A DNA stretch of 64,000 nucleotides, from contig RAYE01000018.1 in NCBI GenBank assembly GCA_003612285.1, forward strand, positions 1 through 64,000. Reading direction: 5' to 3'. The notes below the pieces were generated by a model. That model saw only the letters and a list, made by a program, of their open reading frames with translations. It searched no databases and had not been told where the DNA came from. Position 1 is the first letter of the stretch. Each line of letters starts with the position of its first letter. The position numbers and the translations under genes were made by a program. Source of the DNA: a bacterium D16-51 (GTDB lineage Bacteria > Bacillota > Clostridia > Lachnospirales > Lachnospiraceae). This document shows, piece after piece, positions 54,567 through 63,614 of this stretch.

Positions 54567-55868
54567 TTAGCTATTATAATATTTTAAAACCTCCCGATAT
54601 TTTTCCTTATCACCATCTTCTTCCAATATTCCAAGCAAATTTCCAATCCATTGGCTGCTTTGGTAATGAATCATAAATTTTTTATCATATTCCTCCTGTG
54701 TATGGATTCCTTCCTTTTGCAGCTTTTCTGTATATTTGGTAAATGCTTCTAAAAGGTATGCCTTTTTCTTTTTCATTTCTGCATCCTGTGATATTTTCTT
54801 TGGATTTCGGACAGAAGCCGGAAAGCAGCGGAATGCCAGGTAAACAAGCTGGTCAATTTCAATACTTTCCGTATCAAAATAATTTTCCAGGTAAACCTTT
54901 CCTTCTTCTTTTTCCACTTCCGCCCCGACTTCAGGATAATTTAACAGCTTCTGATTCCTTTCTTCCCGGCTTTCAATGGCATCCAGCCCTTCCTTTGGTT
55001 TATTCAGACAGCAATGCTTATATTTTTTCCCGCTCCCGCAAGGGCATGGGTCATTCCTTCCTATTTTATGGCTTTGTACTGGTTTGTTTAATTGGCTGTG
55101 CTTTCCTTCTTTTTTGGCATTGCTTTTTTTTGGTTCTTTCTTTTCTTCCTGCTCAAACATTGCCCAGCTTTTCAAAGAGAATACAGATACCTGCCTGCGG
55201 CAGAACTGTATTTCCTTTTCCGGGTACTCAAACATTAAATCCACACATTCATCATAATCACCTAAAAACCATCTGTTAATGAAATCATTTTGGAACAGGG
55301 AATATATCTCAGGAAGCATCTCCACAAAATGACATTTACAGATAATTTCTACAGCAGTAGTATAGAGTTCTGTTTCGAGGTTTTTTACTAAAAGAAACTG
55401 GTGCAGATAGTTTTTCCATTCCTCCCTGTCCAGCGTACCATCAAGATAAAGCTGTGCCATAACGTTAAGCATAGCCATGCAGACATATTCTTCGTTCTGG
55501 GGATTTTTAGAAGCCTCCTTTAAGAGTTCCAGGTTTCCATCATATGTACTATACATGATATCCGCCAAGTCCTCTGTAATCACATCCCCAAAAAGATCAT
55601 CCAACGTATCGGATGGCATAGAAGCCAGTTTCAGGATTCTTTTGAAGGAGTTCCTATCATGAAATTCTGCCAAAAAAAATAATGCGTATAAATGAAGCGT
55701 ATATTTCGTATCTAAAGCATCTGCTTTTTGGAGCGCATAATCCAAAGCTTCATATAGATATGGCGTTGCTTCTTCTTTGTGGCCTAGAATTACTTCAAAT
55801 TCTTCAGCAGGGAATTTCCTTGAATTACGGTATGTAACATTTTCTATTGCTTTTTGTAGTTCCATCAT
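54567..55868 (-). CDS. DUF1186-like / SEC-C metal-binding protein
   Basis: 433 residues. N-terminal helical repeat region (about 30-210) resembling DUF1186 (TLDREEWKNYLHQFL, LGDYDECVDLMFEYPE). Then a lysine-rich linker and a SEC-C zinc motif at about 275-292 (GRNDPCPCGSGKKYKHCC), then a helical C-terminus. SEC-C motifs occur in SecA and in many unrelated cytoplasmic proteins; the role here is unknown. AAAGGA lies before the ATG pair at 55868/55865. Confidence 0.75.
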   Translation of the reverse strand: MMELQKAIENVTYRNSRKFPAEEFEVILGHKEEATPYLYEALDYALQKADALDTKYTLHLYALFFLAEFHDRNSFKRILKLASMPSDTLDDLFGDVITEDLADIMYSTYDGNLELLKEASKNPQNEEYVCMAMLNVMAQLYLDGTLDREEWKNYLHQFLLVKNLETELYTTAVEIICKCHFVEMLPEIYSLFQNDFINRWFLGDYDECVDLMFEYPEKEIQFCRRQVSVFSLKSWAMFEQEEKKEPKKSNAKKEGKHSQLNKPVQSHKIGRNDPCPCGSGKKYKHCCLNKPKEGLDAIESREERNQKLLNYPEVGAEVEKEEGKVYLENYFDTESIEIDQLVYLAFRCFPASVRNPKKISQDAEMKKKKAYLLEAFTKYTEKLQKEGIHTQEEYDKKFMIHYQSSQWIGNLLGILEEDGDKEKYREVLKYYNS

Positions 55869-55905
55869 ATATTGTTTTTTCCTTTCGTTTAACTACAGGA
55901 TTATC

Positions 55906-56070
55906 CTAGTACAGCGTTTCTTAGTCCCCCATACACTTAGTACTTTCTATTTCCGCCATCGCTGCGTTGTCGTCAGTCAACAATGCCACCGCATTGCCTC
56001 CTTCCTCCGCCTTGCGCTGACAAAAATAGCAAGCACTAAGTATATGGGGATTAAGGAAACGCTGTACTAG
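55906..56070. mobile_element. CTAGTACAGC-ended MITE, copy B
   Basis: 165 bp, nearly the same as 45294-45463 (shared CATACACTTAGTACTTTCTA, CGCCATCGCTGCGTTGTCGT and ATTGCCTCCTTCC blocks), with small deletions. Ends CTAGTACAGCG and CGCTGTACTAG. It lies 38 bp upstream of the SEC-C gene start. Confidence 0.78.
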
Positions 56071-56272
56071 CGGTTAAATATACCGCTAAGTATCCTGACA
56101 GATATATTTTATCATATCATTCAGGCATATACTATAGTATCATTTAAAATCTTTTATGGTTATTTTACATTTTTACGATTCATGGTAACTATTTTTTTGT
56201 AATATTCCTCTACAATAGTTTCATTTTACCACAAATCCTGCCAATAATCTATATTTTGAACTGAAGTAAGAA

Positions 56273-56452
56273 CAGGGATGGTAACAGTTCAGCCTTCCAT
56301 AAAATGCGAGGATTTTTGACATGCTTTTTGTCAAAAATATGAGTTTTACGGTGCCATTTTACACGCATTTTGTGCAAAATGTGTACATCAACAGTGCTGA
56401 AAGCACTGCTGTGTAACTATGAAGCCGCAAGGCTGAATAGTTACCAGGGATG
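56273..56452. mobile_element. IS66-like MITE, copy 2 (164 bp plus 8-bp target duplications)
   Basis: Element 56281-56444 with flanking CAGGGATG at 56273-56280 and 56445-56452. Same length, ends and hairpins as 6160-6323, about 95 percent alike by eye. The different flanking octamer in each copy is strong evidence of transposition. The DNA from 56071 to 56272 has nothing else I can support. Confidence 0.82.
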
Positions 56453-56528
56453 AAATGTTAAAACAGGAAAAAAACAGAATACAGGGGCAGTTTTACTGCT
56501 TCAGATTAGAAGGCAAAGTGAGAATGTA

Positions 56529-56568
56529 CAAAAAAATGGCAGCACCGCACGCTGACTGCAGTACTGCC
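56529..56568 (-). terminator. Terminator of the ssb gene
   Basis: Minus strand: GGCAGTAC ... GTGCTGCC, 8-bp stem with one wobble, then seven Ts. Confidence 0.7.
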
Positions 56569-56604
56569 ACCCTCTTGTAACATCAGGATTTTAGCAATAT
56601 ATCC

Positions 56605-57240
56605 TTATTCCTCGTCATCCAGAAATTCCATTTTGCTTACAGATACTTCATAAGCTACTCTCTTTTCATACTCTTCTTCCCCGATTTTTTTCTGGTATTC
56701 CCTGCTTTGGATACGCCCCCAAAGCTGGATATGGGAACCCACTTCAAACTGGTCTGCATATCTGGCATTCCGCCCCCAGCAGATGCAGGGGATATAATCA
56801 GATTTGCCATATGGACGGTTTACAGCCAGCAAGACATCGGCAATTTCCCTTCCAAGCGGCGTTTTACGGTAAATTGGGCGCTTACATACAAAACCATCCA
56901 GAAAAATGTAATTTGGGTTCTGTTCTTCACTGTCATTGTCTAAAAGGCTGACTTCCCTTGCAAAAACCGAAAGAACCAGCCGGTTTTTATTTTCCTCATG
57001 GCGGTTATAAGAACGGAACTGCCCGCTGGCTTGTAAAATGCAGCCCCGGTAATCTGCCTTAACATCAATTAACCGCTCTGATACCATAACCGGAATGATA
57101 TCAAAGGAATTGCTTAAACGGCAAACAGCAATATCAATAAGGAAAAAATGTTCGCCGTATACCTCATGGCTGAAAACAAATTCACTGACTACCTCTCCCG
57201 CAATTGTAACCTGGTTGTTTGTAAATACTTTATCCAACAT
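56605..57240 (-). CDS. ssb: Single-stranded DNA-binding protein with two OB-like halves
   Basis: 211 residues. The second half is SSB-like: FLDGFVCKRPIYRKTPLGREIADVLLAVNR, then YIPCICWGRNARYADQFEVGSHIQLWGRIQSREYQ. The first half (NNQVTIAGEVVSEFVFSHEVYG ... ILQASGQFRSYNRHEENKNRLVLSVFARE) looks like another OB fold. The C-terminus EFLDDEE is acidic but lacks the usual D-D-x-P-F tip. It could be an auxiliary SSB rather than the main replication SSB. A 7-bp hairpin AAGGGCA/TGCCCTT (57263-57280) lies in its leader. Confidence 0.8.
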   Translation of the reverse strand: MLDKVFTNNQVTIAGEVVSEFVFSHEVYGEHFFLIDIAVCRLSNSFDIIPVMVSERLIDVKADYRGCILQASGQFRSYNRHEENKNRLVLSVFAREVSLLDNDSEEQNPNYIFLDGFVCKRPIYRKTPLGREIADVLLAVNRPYGKSDYIPCICWGRNARYADQFEVGSHIQLWGRIQSREYQKKIGEEEYEKRVAYEVSVSKMEFLDDEE

Positions 57241-57489
57241 ATTTTTCTCCTCCCTTTTTCACAAGGGCATATCTGCCCTTCTAGTATTTTGTTTTAATAT
57301 ATGTATACTAGGCTGATTTCTATTTTAGAACATTTTAGCCTTTTTTCCCAGCGGTAAACAGAAGACAATCTTCGACTTCCCCTTTCTCTCATATTCTATT
57401 TTTAACATATTCTACCAAAGATATACATGAAATGGAATTATTTTGGCAATTTTTTTGTCTTTTTTAAGAATTTTGTGAATTATTCCGCC

Positions 57490-57517
57490 TTGTATATTTA
57501 AAAAGTTATAGTATACT
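57490..57517 (+). promoter_or_regulatory. typA promoter
   Basis: TTGTAT (57490-57495), 16-nt spacer, TATACT (57512-57517). Start codon 66 nt downstream. The rest of 57281-57489 shows only A/T-rich DNA. Confidence 0.6.
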
Positions 57518-57582
57518 ATTAATTCGGAAGTTATTTCCAGCAGAATTTATGAAAATTATAAGTGATTAATGGAGGCAATACA

Positions 57583-59412
57583 ATGAAAAGAGAAGATATA
57601 AGGAATATTGCAATTATTGCGCATGTAGACCATGGTAAAACGACACTTGTAGACGAGCTGTTAAAGCAGAGCGGTGTTTTCCGCTCAAACCAGGAGGTTG
57701 CGGAACGTGTTATGGATTCCGGCGACATTGAACGCGAACGAGGGATCACAATCCTTTCTAAAAATACAGCAATTACTTATAAAGATACAAAAATCAACAT
57801 AATTGATACGCCGGGCCATGCCGATTTTGGCGGCGAGGTAGAACGCGTCCTGAAAATGGTAAACGGCGTAGTCCTTGTAGTAGATGCTTTTGAAGGCGCT
57901 ATGCCGCAGACAAAGTTTGTATTAAAGAAAGCATTGGAACTGGAACTTCCAGTTGTAGTATGCATCAACAAAATTGACCGGCCGGAGGCACGTCCGAATG
58001 AAGTTGTTGATGAAGTGCTTGAACTGTTTATTGACCTTGATGCAAATGAGGAACAGCTTGACTGCCCATTTATTTTTGCTTCTGCAAGGGAAGGTATTTC
58101 TTCCTATAATTCAGAAGAACCGGGTACAGACATGACTCCTTTATTTGATACGATTTTAGATTATATCCCTGCCCCGGAAGGAGACCCGGAAGCCGCTACA
58201 CAGGTGTTAATCAGTACGATTGATTATAATGAATATGTTGGCCGCATCGGCATTGGCAAGGTGGATAATGGCACAATTAAGGTAAACCAGGATGTTGTCA
58301 TTGTCAACGCCCACGATAAAGATAAGTGCAGCAAAGTTAAAATCAGTAAACTATATGAATTTGACGGCCTGAAAAAGACAGAAGTGCAGGAAGCGACGAT
58401 TGGTTCTATTGTAGCTATCTCCGGCATCACAGATATCCATATCGGCGACACGCTCTGTTCCCCGGAAAACCCGGTTGCAATCCCATTCCAGAAAATATCA
58501 GAACCTACGATATCTATGGACTTTATGGTAAATGACAGCCCGCTCGCAGGCCAGGAAGGCAAATTTGTCACATCGCGGCATATTAGGGAACGGCTTTTTA
58601 GCGAGTTAAATTCCGACGTCAGCCTCCGTGTCGAAGAAACGGAAAATACGGACAGCTTCAAGGTGTCCGGCCGTGGCGAGCTGCACCTTTCTGTATTAAT
58701 TGAAAATATGCGGCGGGAAGGTTACGAATTTGCAGTCAGCAAAGCAGAGGTCCTTTATAAGACCGATGAACGCAACCATAAGCTGGAACCAATGGAACGT
58801 GCATTTATAGATGTGCCAGAAGAATTTGCCGGGAATGTTATTGAAAACTTAAGCAACCGCAAAGGGGAACTGCAGGGGATGGGTTCTATCGGCGGCGGTT
58901 TTACCCGTCTGGAGTTTCTGATTCCATCCCGGGGGCTGATTGGCTACCGCGGCGAGTTTTTAACTGACACAAAGGGAAACGGCGTAATTAATACAGTATT
59001 TGAAGAATATGCGCCATATAAAGGAGATATCGCTTACCGTAAGCAGGGCTCCCTGATTGCCTTTGAATCTGGTGAAACGGTAACTTACGGCCTCTTTAAT
59101 GCACAGGACCGTGGGACATTATTTGTCGGCCCTGGCCAGAAGGTATATGCAGGCATGGTAATTGGGCAAAATGGAAAGGCAGAAGATATTGAACTAAATG
59201 TATGCAAGACAAAGCACCTGACCAATACCCGTTCTTCCAGCGCAGACGATGCGTTAAAACTTGTCCCGCCAAAAGTTTTAAGTTTAGAAGAAGCCCTGGA
59301 ATTTATTGATACAGATGAACTTCTGGAAATTACGCCAAAAAACCTGAGAATCCGAAAAAAGATTTTAGACCCGACGCTTCGGTTCCGTTCCAAGAAGAAT
59401 GCAGGAAAATAG
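57583..59412 (+). CDS. typA: Translational GTPase TypA/BipA
   Basis: 609 residues. Ribosome-associated GTPase involved in assembly and stress growth. G1 [15 protein letters not shown], switch [15 protein letters not shown]3 [17 protein letters not shown]4 [10 protein letters not shown], then domain II, the EF-G-like domain III ([21 protein letters not shown]) and the TypA-specific end ([36 protein letters not shown]). ATG 57583 has ATGGAGG; a GTG at 57562 is in frame but unlikely. Confidence 0.97.
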   Translation: MKREDIRNIAIIAHVDHGKTTLVDELLKQSGVFRSNQEVAERVMDSGDIERERGITILSKNTAITYKDTKINIIDTPGHADFGGEVERVLKMVNGVVLVVDAFEGAMPQTKFVLKKALELELPVVVCINKIDRPEARPNEVVDEVLELFIDLDANEEQLDCPFIFASAREGISSYNSEEPGTDMTPLFDTILDYIPAPEGDPEAATQVLISTIDYNEYVGRIGIGKVDNGTIKVNQDVVIVNAHDKDKCSKVKISKLYEFDGLKKTEVQEATIGSIVAISGITDIHIGDTLCSPENPVAIPFQKISEPTISMDFMVNDSPLAGQEGKFVTSRHIRERLFSELNSDVSLRVEETENTDSFKVSGRGELHLSVLIENMRREGYEFAVSKAEVLYKTDERNHKLEPMERAFIDVPEEFAGNVIENLSNRKGELQGMGSIGGGFTRLEFLIPSRGLIGYRGEFLTDTKGNGVINTVFEEYAPYKGDIAYRKQGSLIAFESGETVTYGLFNAQDRGTLFVGPGQKVYAGMVIGQNGKAEDIELNVCKTKHLTNTRSSSADDALKLVPPKVLSLEEALEFIDTDELLEITPKNLRIRKKILDPTLRFRSKKNAGK

Positions 59413-59425
59413 GAGCAAAACCGCT

Positions 59426-60775
59426 ATGAAACAAAATCTTACAACAGGCAGTGTCTTTCATGCTATTGTTTATTTTTCACTGCCTTACCTGCTTTCCTAT
59501 TTTTTGCAGACACTGTATGGAATGGCTGATTTATTTATTATTGGACAGTTTAACGGAGTTGACAGTACAACGGCCGTTTCTATCGGCAGTCAGGTTATGC
59601 ATATGCTGACGGTTATCATTGTCGGTCTGGCAATGGGTTCTACTGTCGTAATTGGGCGTGCTGCCGGCAGAAAAGATACCAGACAGGCAAATTTAGCCAT
59701 TGGAAATACCGTAACCCTGTTTTTAATACTAGCGGCGCTGGTTACGGTATTTCTTCTGGTTTTCGTAAAACCTATTGTTTCCATTATATCAACGCCAAAA
59801 GAGGCGGCCGGCAGCACAGAAGCTTACCTGATGATCTGCTTTGCCGGAGTCCCTTTTATTACAGCCTATAATGTAATCAGTTCTATTTTCCGTGGGATGG
59901 GTGATTCCAAAAGCCCTATGTATTTTGTTGCTGCTGCCTGCCTGTCCAATATTGTGTTTGATTACCTTTTCATCGGGGCAATGGGGCTTGGCGCGGCAGG
60001 TGCTGCGCTTGGTACGACGCTAGCCCAGACATTTAGCGTGTTCCTCTCCCTTTTTGTTATTTGCAGGCGTAAAATGCTTCCAGGAATACACAGGAATGAC
60101 TTTAAGCCGCAAAAAGATATGATGGGCATGGTTTTAAAAGTAGGGATACCAGTTGCGGTGCAGGATGGATTTATACAGGTCGGATTTATTATTATTACTA
60201 TATTTGCCAATCTGCGCGGTCTAGATGATGCAGCCGCCGTAGGTATCGTAGAGAAGTTAATCGGAATCCTTTTCCTTGTACCATCCACTATGCTGTCGGC
60301 AGTTTCTGCACTTTCTGCCCAGAATATCGGCGCTGGGAAACCTAAGAGGGCGCGCCTTACTTTACGGTATGCTGTTTTCATTTCCATCGCATTTGGGTTT
60401 ATTGCCTCCATTGCAGTACAGTTTATTGCTGAACCCCTTGTTGGACTGTTTACAGGTCAGACGTCCGTAATCCTTCTTGGCGGGCAATACCTCCGCAGTT
60501 ATGTGTGGGACTGTTTACTTGCGGGAATCCATTTTAGCTTCAGTGGATATTTTTGTGCCTATGGGCTTTCCGGGCTTTCTTTTCTCCACAACTTTATATC
60601 CATTGTCTGCGCCCGTATCCCGCTTGCATATATCGCATCAAAATACTTTCCGGAAACACTGTTTCCTATGGGAATTGCAGCCCCGGCAGGTTCTGCATTA
60701 TCTGTAGCAGTCTGCATTACTGCCCTGCTCTGGCTGGAACGGCACCCATCTTTTTATAGCCGTAATATATCATAG
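59426..60775 (+). CDS. MATE family efflux transporter
   Basis: 449 residues, twelve membrane helices. SLPYLLSYFLQTLYGMADLFIIGQFNG is the MATE opening (D for cation coupling), with GSTVVIGRAAGRKD, FRGMGDSKSPMYF and the second-half ALSAQNIGAGKPKRAR. Probably exports cationic drugs or metabolites. AGGAG precedes ATG, 13 bp after typA, so cotranscription is likely. Its last 59 bp overlap the convergent permease gene. Confidence 0.92.
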   Translation: MKQNLTTGSVFHAIVYFSLPYLLSYFLQTLYGMADLFIIGQFNGVDSTTAVSIGSQVMHMLTVIIVGLAMGSTVVIGRAAGRKDTRQANLAIGNTVTLFLILAALVTVFLLVFVKPIVSIISTPKEAAGSTEAYLMICFAGVPFITAYNVISSIFRGMGDSKSPMYFVAAACLSNIVFDYLFIGAMGLGAAGAALGTTLAQTFSVFLSLFVICRRKMLPGIHRNDFKPQKDMMGMVLKVGIPVAVQDGFIQVGFIIITIFANLRGLDDAAAVGIVEKLIGILFLVPSTMLSAVSALSAQNIGAGKPKRARLTLRYAVFISIAFGFIASIAVQFIAEPLVGLFTGQTSVILLGGQYLRSYVWDCLLAGIHFSFSGYFCAYGLSGLSFLHNFISIVCARIPLAYIASKYFPETLFPMGIAAPAGSALSVAVCITALLWLERHPSFYSRNIS

Positions 60776-61955
60776 GAAATAGGACAAGGGACAAAAGCAA
60801 ATAACATGGGATTAAAACAGTGTAAACCCCAAAGACTGTCCCGCCGATTTCGCAAAATACAAAGTCTCCTAAAAATTTATTTATCCGAAGGAGCATATCG
60901 GGGAAATAGGACATAAAATCTGCAAGAACCGGAACCCTCCCCAAAAACATAGGCACACAGGATAAGACAAACGGTACTGCAATAGAAAGTACTGCAGAAC
61001 GGCTTTTGGCTGATACAAACATGGCAAGTGTTAAAATAAACAGATTTCCAATATATCCGCCAAACATGCAAAGAAGCCACTCCTGGAAATAAGTAATGTT
61101 ATACATACATTCCCAGTTAGAAAAGCTTAACTGGACCATACACCCTGCCCCGCCAATCCCCAGTGTTCCAAGGATAATTGCTGAAAACAGGAGCATAGCA
61201 GACCAGTATAATATAGTAATTGCTAAAAGCCCGGCTTTTATTTTCGACAAAATTGCCTTATTCCGCCCAAGTTTTGACGAAAAAAAGATAGAATCCGCTT
61301 TTAACTGAAATTCATCCGAAAAAATTCCTGATACAAGGAAACCAATGATTACAATTATAATAATCATTAGTGTTGGAAGATACTGGGAATCTAATAATGC
61401 TTTCCAACCTTCTGCATATTCATAATATAGAGGCGTTTTCAGATTTTTATACTGCCGGACCAAATATCTCTGCTCCTTCTCCGAAAAGGCTCCCGGCAGG
61501 CCTGTTTCCAGCTCAGAAATCTCCTTTTCTAAACGTGAAACCCTTCTTTCATAAAGTTTTGCCGCCTTATCCGGGGAAATTGAATCACACATATATGGGT
61601 CGTATTTCCCCGGCTCCGAAAATGCAACACAGATTAAGTTAATTAAATCAGCGAACCCCTGTTTTTTCGCAAATCCAATGTCTGCTGATTCTGCAGAATC
61701 ATTGATTGCCTTATTCTCTTTTACAACGCGTCGTAAAACATCCCCTGTAACCGGCCCTTCCCACTGCTTTTGGACTTTTTTTAGTTCGCGTGCAGCCAAA
61801 GGCCCTGACAGTTCGGGATGATCCCCTCTGTAATATTTTACATCCCTTATTGCCAAAAAGCTTCCAATTAGGACAATTGCCAAAAGAAGTACAAGCATCG
61901 CCCGGTTGACTGGCTTGAGGAAGATTTTTTTTAATTCATACTGCAGCATTTTCAT
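60717..61955 (-). CDS. ABC-2 type membrane permease
   Basis: 412 residues. First helix at about 19-37 (MLVLLLAIVLIGSFLAI), a long extracytoplasmic part (about 40-170), then six helices (LMIIIIVIIGFLVSGIFSDEF, ITILYWSAMLLFSAIILGTLG and so on). Pairs with the ATPase gene upstream, overlapping it by 20 bp. ATG 61955 chosen. Substrate unknown. It overlaps the MATE gene tail to tail over 59 bp. Confidence 0.8.
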   Translation of the reverse strand: MKMLQYELKKIFLKPVNRAMLVLLLAIVLIGSFLAIRDVKYYRGDHPELSGPLAARELKKVQKQWEGPVTGDVLRRVVKENKAINDSAESADIGFAKKQGFADLINLICVAFSEPGKYDPYMCDSISPDKAAKLYERRVSRLEKEISELETGLPGAFSEKEQRYLVRQYKNLKTPLYYEYAEGWKALLDSQYLPTLMIIIIVIIGFLVSGIFSDEFQLKADSIFFSSKLGRNKAILSKIKAGLLAITILYWSAMLLFSAIILGTLGIGGAGCMVQLSFSNWECMYNITYFQEWLLCMFGGYIGNLFILTLAMFVSAKSRSAVLSIAVPFVLSCVPMFLGRVPVLADFMSYFPDMLLRINKFLGDFVFCEIGGTVFGVYTVLIPCYLLLSLVLFPMIYYGYKKMGAVPARAGQ

Positions 61956-62823
61956 CACCAACCCTTTCCCCAAAGTAATATAAAAATACATCCTCCAGTA
62001 CAGGAGCTTCTATAACTGCATCGGATACCGGTTTTTCTTTTGCAATTACCCGCAGTTCAACCCCATGGGAATCTGTTTTCAGATTAGAAATTTTATATTT
62101 TTCCAAAAGTCTGGGAACGCTCTTTTTTTCTACATAACACTTCCAAACATTTTCTGACATCGCAGCAGTCAATTGCTCTGCCGTCCCCCTGCAGACAAGC
62201 ATCCCGTCTTTCATTAGCAGAATTTCATTGGCAATATATTCCACATCTGAAACAATATGTGTAGATAGAAGGACTAACCTGTCCTCTGACAGCTCGCTGA
62301 TTAAATTACGGAAACGGATCCGTTCATTGGGGTCAAGGCCTGCAGTCGGCTCGTCAAGGATAAGGATTTTAGGGTTATTTAACATTGCCTGCGCAATTCC
62401 TGCACGCCGTTTCATCCCTCCGGATAGTTTTTTCATCTTTTTATGCGCTGCTTTTTCAAGCCCGACTTTTTCAAGCAGCTCTTTCACTCTTTTTCTTGCA
62501 ACAGCAGGCCGTACAGCCTTAATCGCAGCAATATAAAGCAGATAATCCTGTACGGTAAAATCCGGGTAAAATCCAAAATCCTGTGGCAGATACCCTAATA
62601 TTTTCCGGTATTCCCCATCCATTGCAAAAATTTCCGTTCCATCACAGGTAATCTTTCCGCTTGTTGGGCGGAGCAATGTGCAAAGCATCCGCATAAACGT
62701 TGTTTTACCGGCGCCGTTTACCCCTAAAAGGCCGTATACTCCATTTTGCATTGTAATATTCAGGCAATTTACTGCTGTAAAATCACCAAATTCTTTCGTT
62801 AAATCTATGATATTTACTTCCAT
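61936..62823 (-). CDS. ABC transporter ATP-binding protein
   Basis: 295 residues. Walker A LLGVNGAGKTTFMRML, Q-loop YLPQDFGFYPD, signature LSGGMKRRAGIAQAM, Walker B KILILDEPTAGLDP, switch His STHIVSDVEY. C-terminal part (about 225-290) is a substrate- or partner-specific extension. Forms an exporter with the ABC-2 permease; the upstream genes suggest control by an ECF sigma factor. Confidence 0.93.
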   Translation of the reverse strand: MEVNIIDLTKEFGDFTAVNCLNITMQNGVYGLLGVNGAGKTTFMRMLCTLLRPTSGKITCDGTEIFAMDGEYRKILGYLPQDFGFYPDFTVQDYLLYIAAIKAVRPAVARKRVKELLEKVGLEKAAHKKMKKLSGGMKRRAGIAQAMLNNPKILILDEPTAGLDPNERIRFRNLISELSEDRLVLLSTHIVSDVEYIANEILLMKDGMLVCRGTAEQLTAAMSENVWKCYVEKKSVPRLLEKYKISNLKTDSHGVELRVIAKEKPVSDAVIEAPVLEDVFLYYFGERVGDENAAV

Positions 62824-62851
62824 CTAAATCCTCCATGCCGCTTTTTACGGC

Positions 62852-63601
62852 TTAAAAATTGTTAATCTCCCAGTATTTGCTGCAATAACGCAGGTTTTTG
62901 TAAATTAACAGGAACAGACATAAAACAGCGCCGCCAAACAGAACGCCCCAGACAGGCAGCACAACGATGGTATAAATCTCATCGGCTGCCGTAATCATCC
63001 ACCATATGGCGCTCCAAAGCAGGCAAAGTGCAACTGGCGTTAATTCATTTGAAAAAAAACTGCTGCAAAGCGTCCAAAAACAGATACATGCAGTTACTGC
63101 CATTGGAAGCAGGAACTGTATCATTAACTCTGCCAAAGTAAAATATAAATACTTTTGCAGGCTCCCGCAAAAAAGTGTCAAGATGAAAACGTCTGCCAGC
63201 CCAAACATAAAAATCCGTGCAGCATAAATCTGCGTAAGCGAATAGTAAGAAGCTGCTTCAATTTCCATACAGCAATATGTCCTGTTTTTCCATAACTCTG
63301 GAATTACAAACACAATAAATAAAACCCCAATAATCCCCAATCCTCTTCTAATATAATATTCTTCCATAGTATTTAAAAATAAAGCTTCCGCAGCTGCCAA
63401 AAGGAGAATTTGAAACAGCCACCATCTTTTTTGGGTAATTTTAAGCTGCGTCATTAAAAATTCCCAATATGTCAGCATTTTTTCCTGTTCCTTCTGATAA
63501 AATACCGCATTTGATTTGTTTACTGTGTCCAGGATTCTTTCTTCTTCTACAATGGTTTTGGATTCCTGCCTGTATTTTTTCATTACTTTATTCAGGTTCA
63601 T
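62852..63601 (-). CDS. Multi-spanning membrane protein of the ECF/ABC operon
   Basis: 249 residues, unrecognised family. Cytoplasmic N-terminus of about 60 residues (MNLNKVMKKYRQESKTIVEE, ILDTVNKSNAVFYQ), then six membrane helices. It lies between the sigma factor and the ABC genes, with a start 14 bp after the sigma stop. The N-terminus could hold the sigma factor (anti-sigma role) or the protein could be a permease partner; the sequence does not decide. GGGGGG precedes ATG 63601. Confidence 0.6.
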   Translation of the reverse strand: MNLNKVMKKYRQESKTIVEEERILDTVNKSNAVFYQKEQEKMLTYWEFLMTQLKITQKRWWLFQILLLAAAEALFLNTMEEYYIRRGLGIIGVLFIVFVIPELWKNRTYCCMEIEAASYYSLTQIYAARIFMFGLADVFILTLFCGSLQKYLYFTLAELMIQFLLPMAVTACICFWTLCSSFFSNELTPVALCLLWSAIWWMITAADEIYTIVVLPVWGVLFGGAVLCLFLLIYKNLRYCSKYWEINNF

Positions 63602-63614
63602 TCTAATCCCCCTT

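Noticed and set aside
58224-58661. 145-codon minus-strand ORF inside typA
   Set aside because: Antisense shadow of a highly conserved GTPase gene; no ribosome site.
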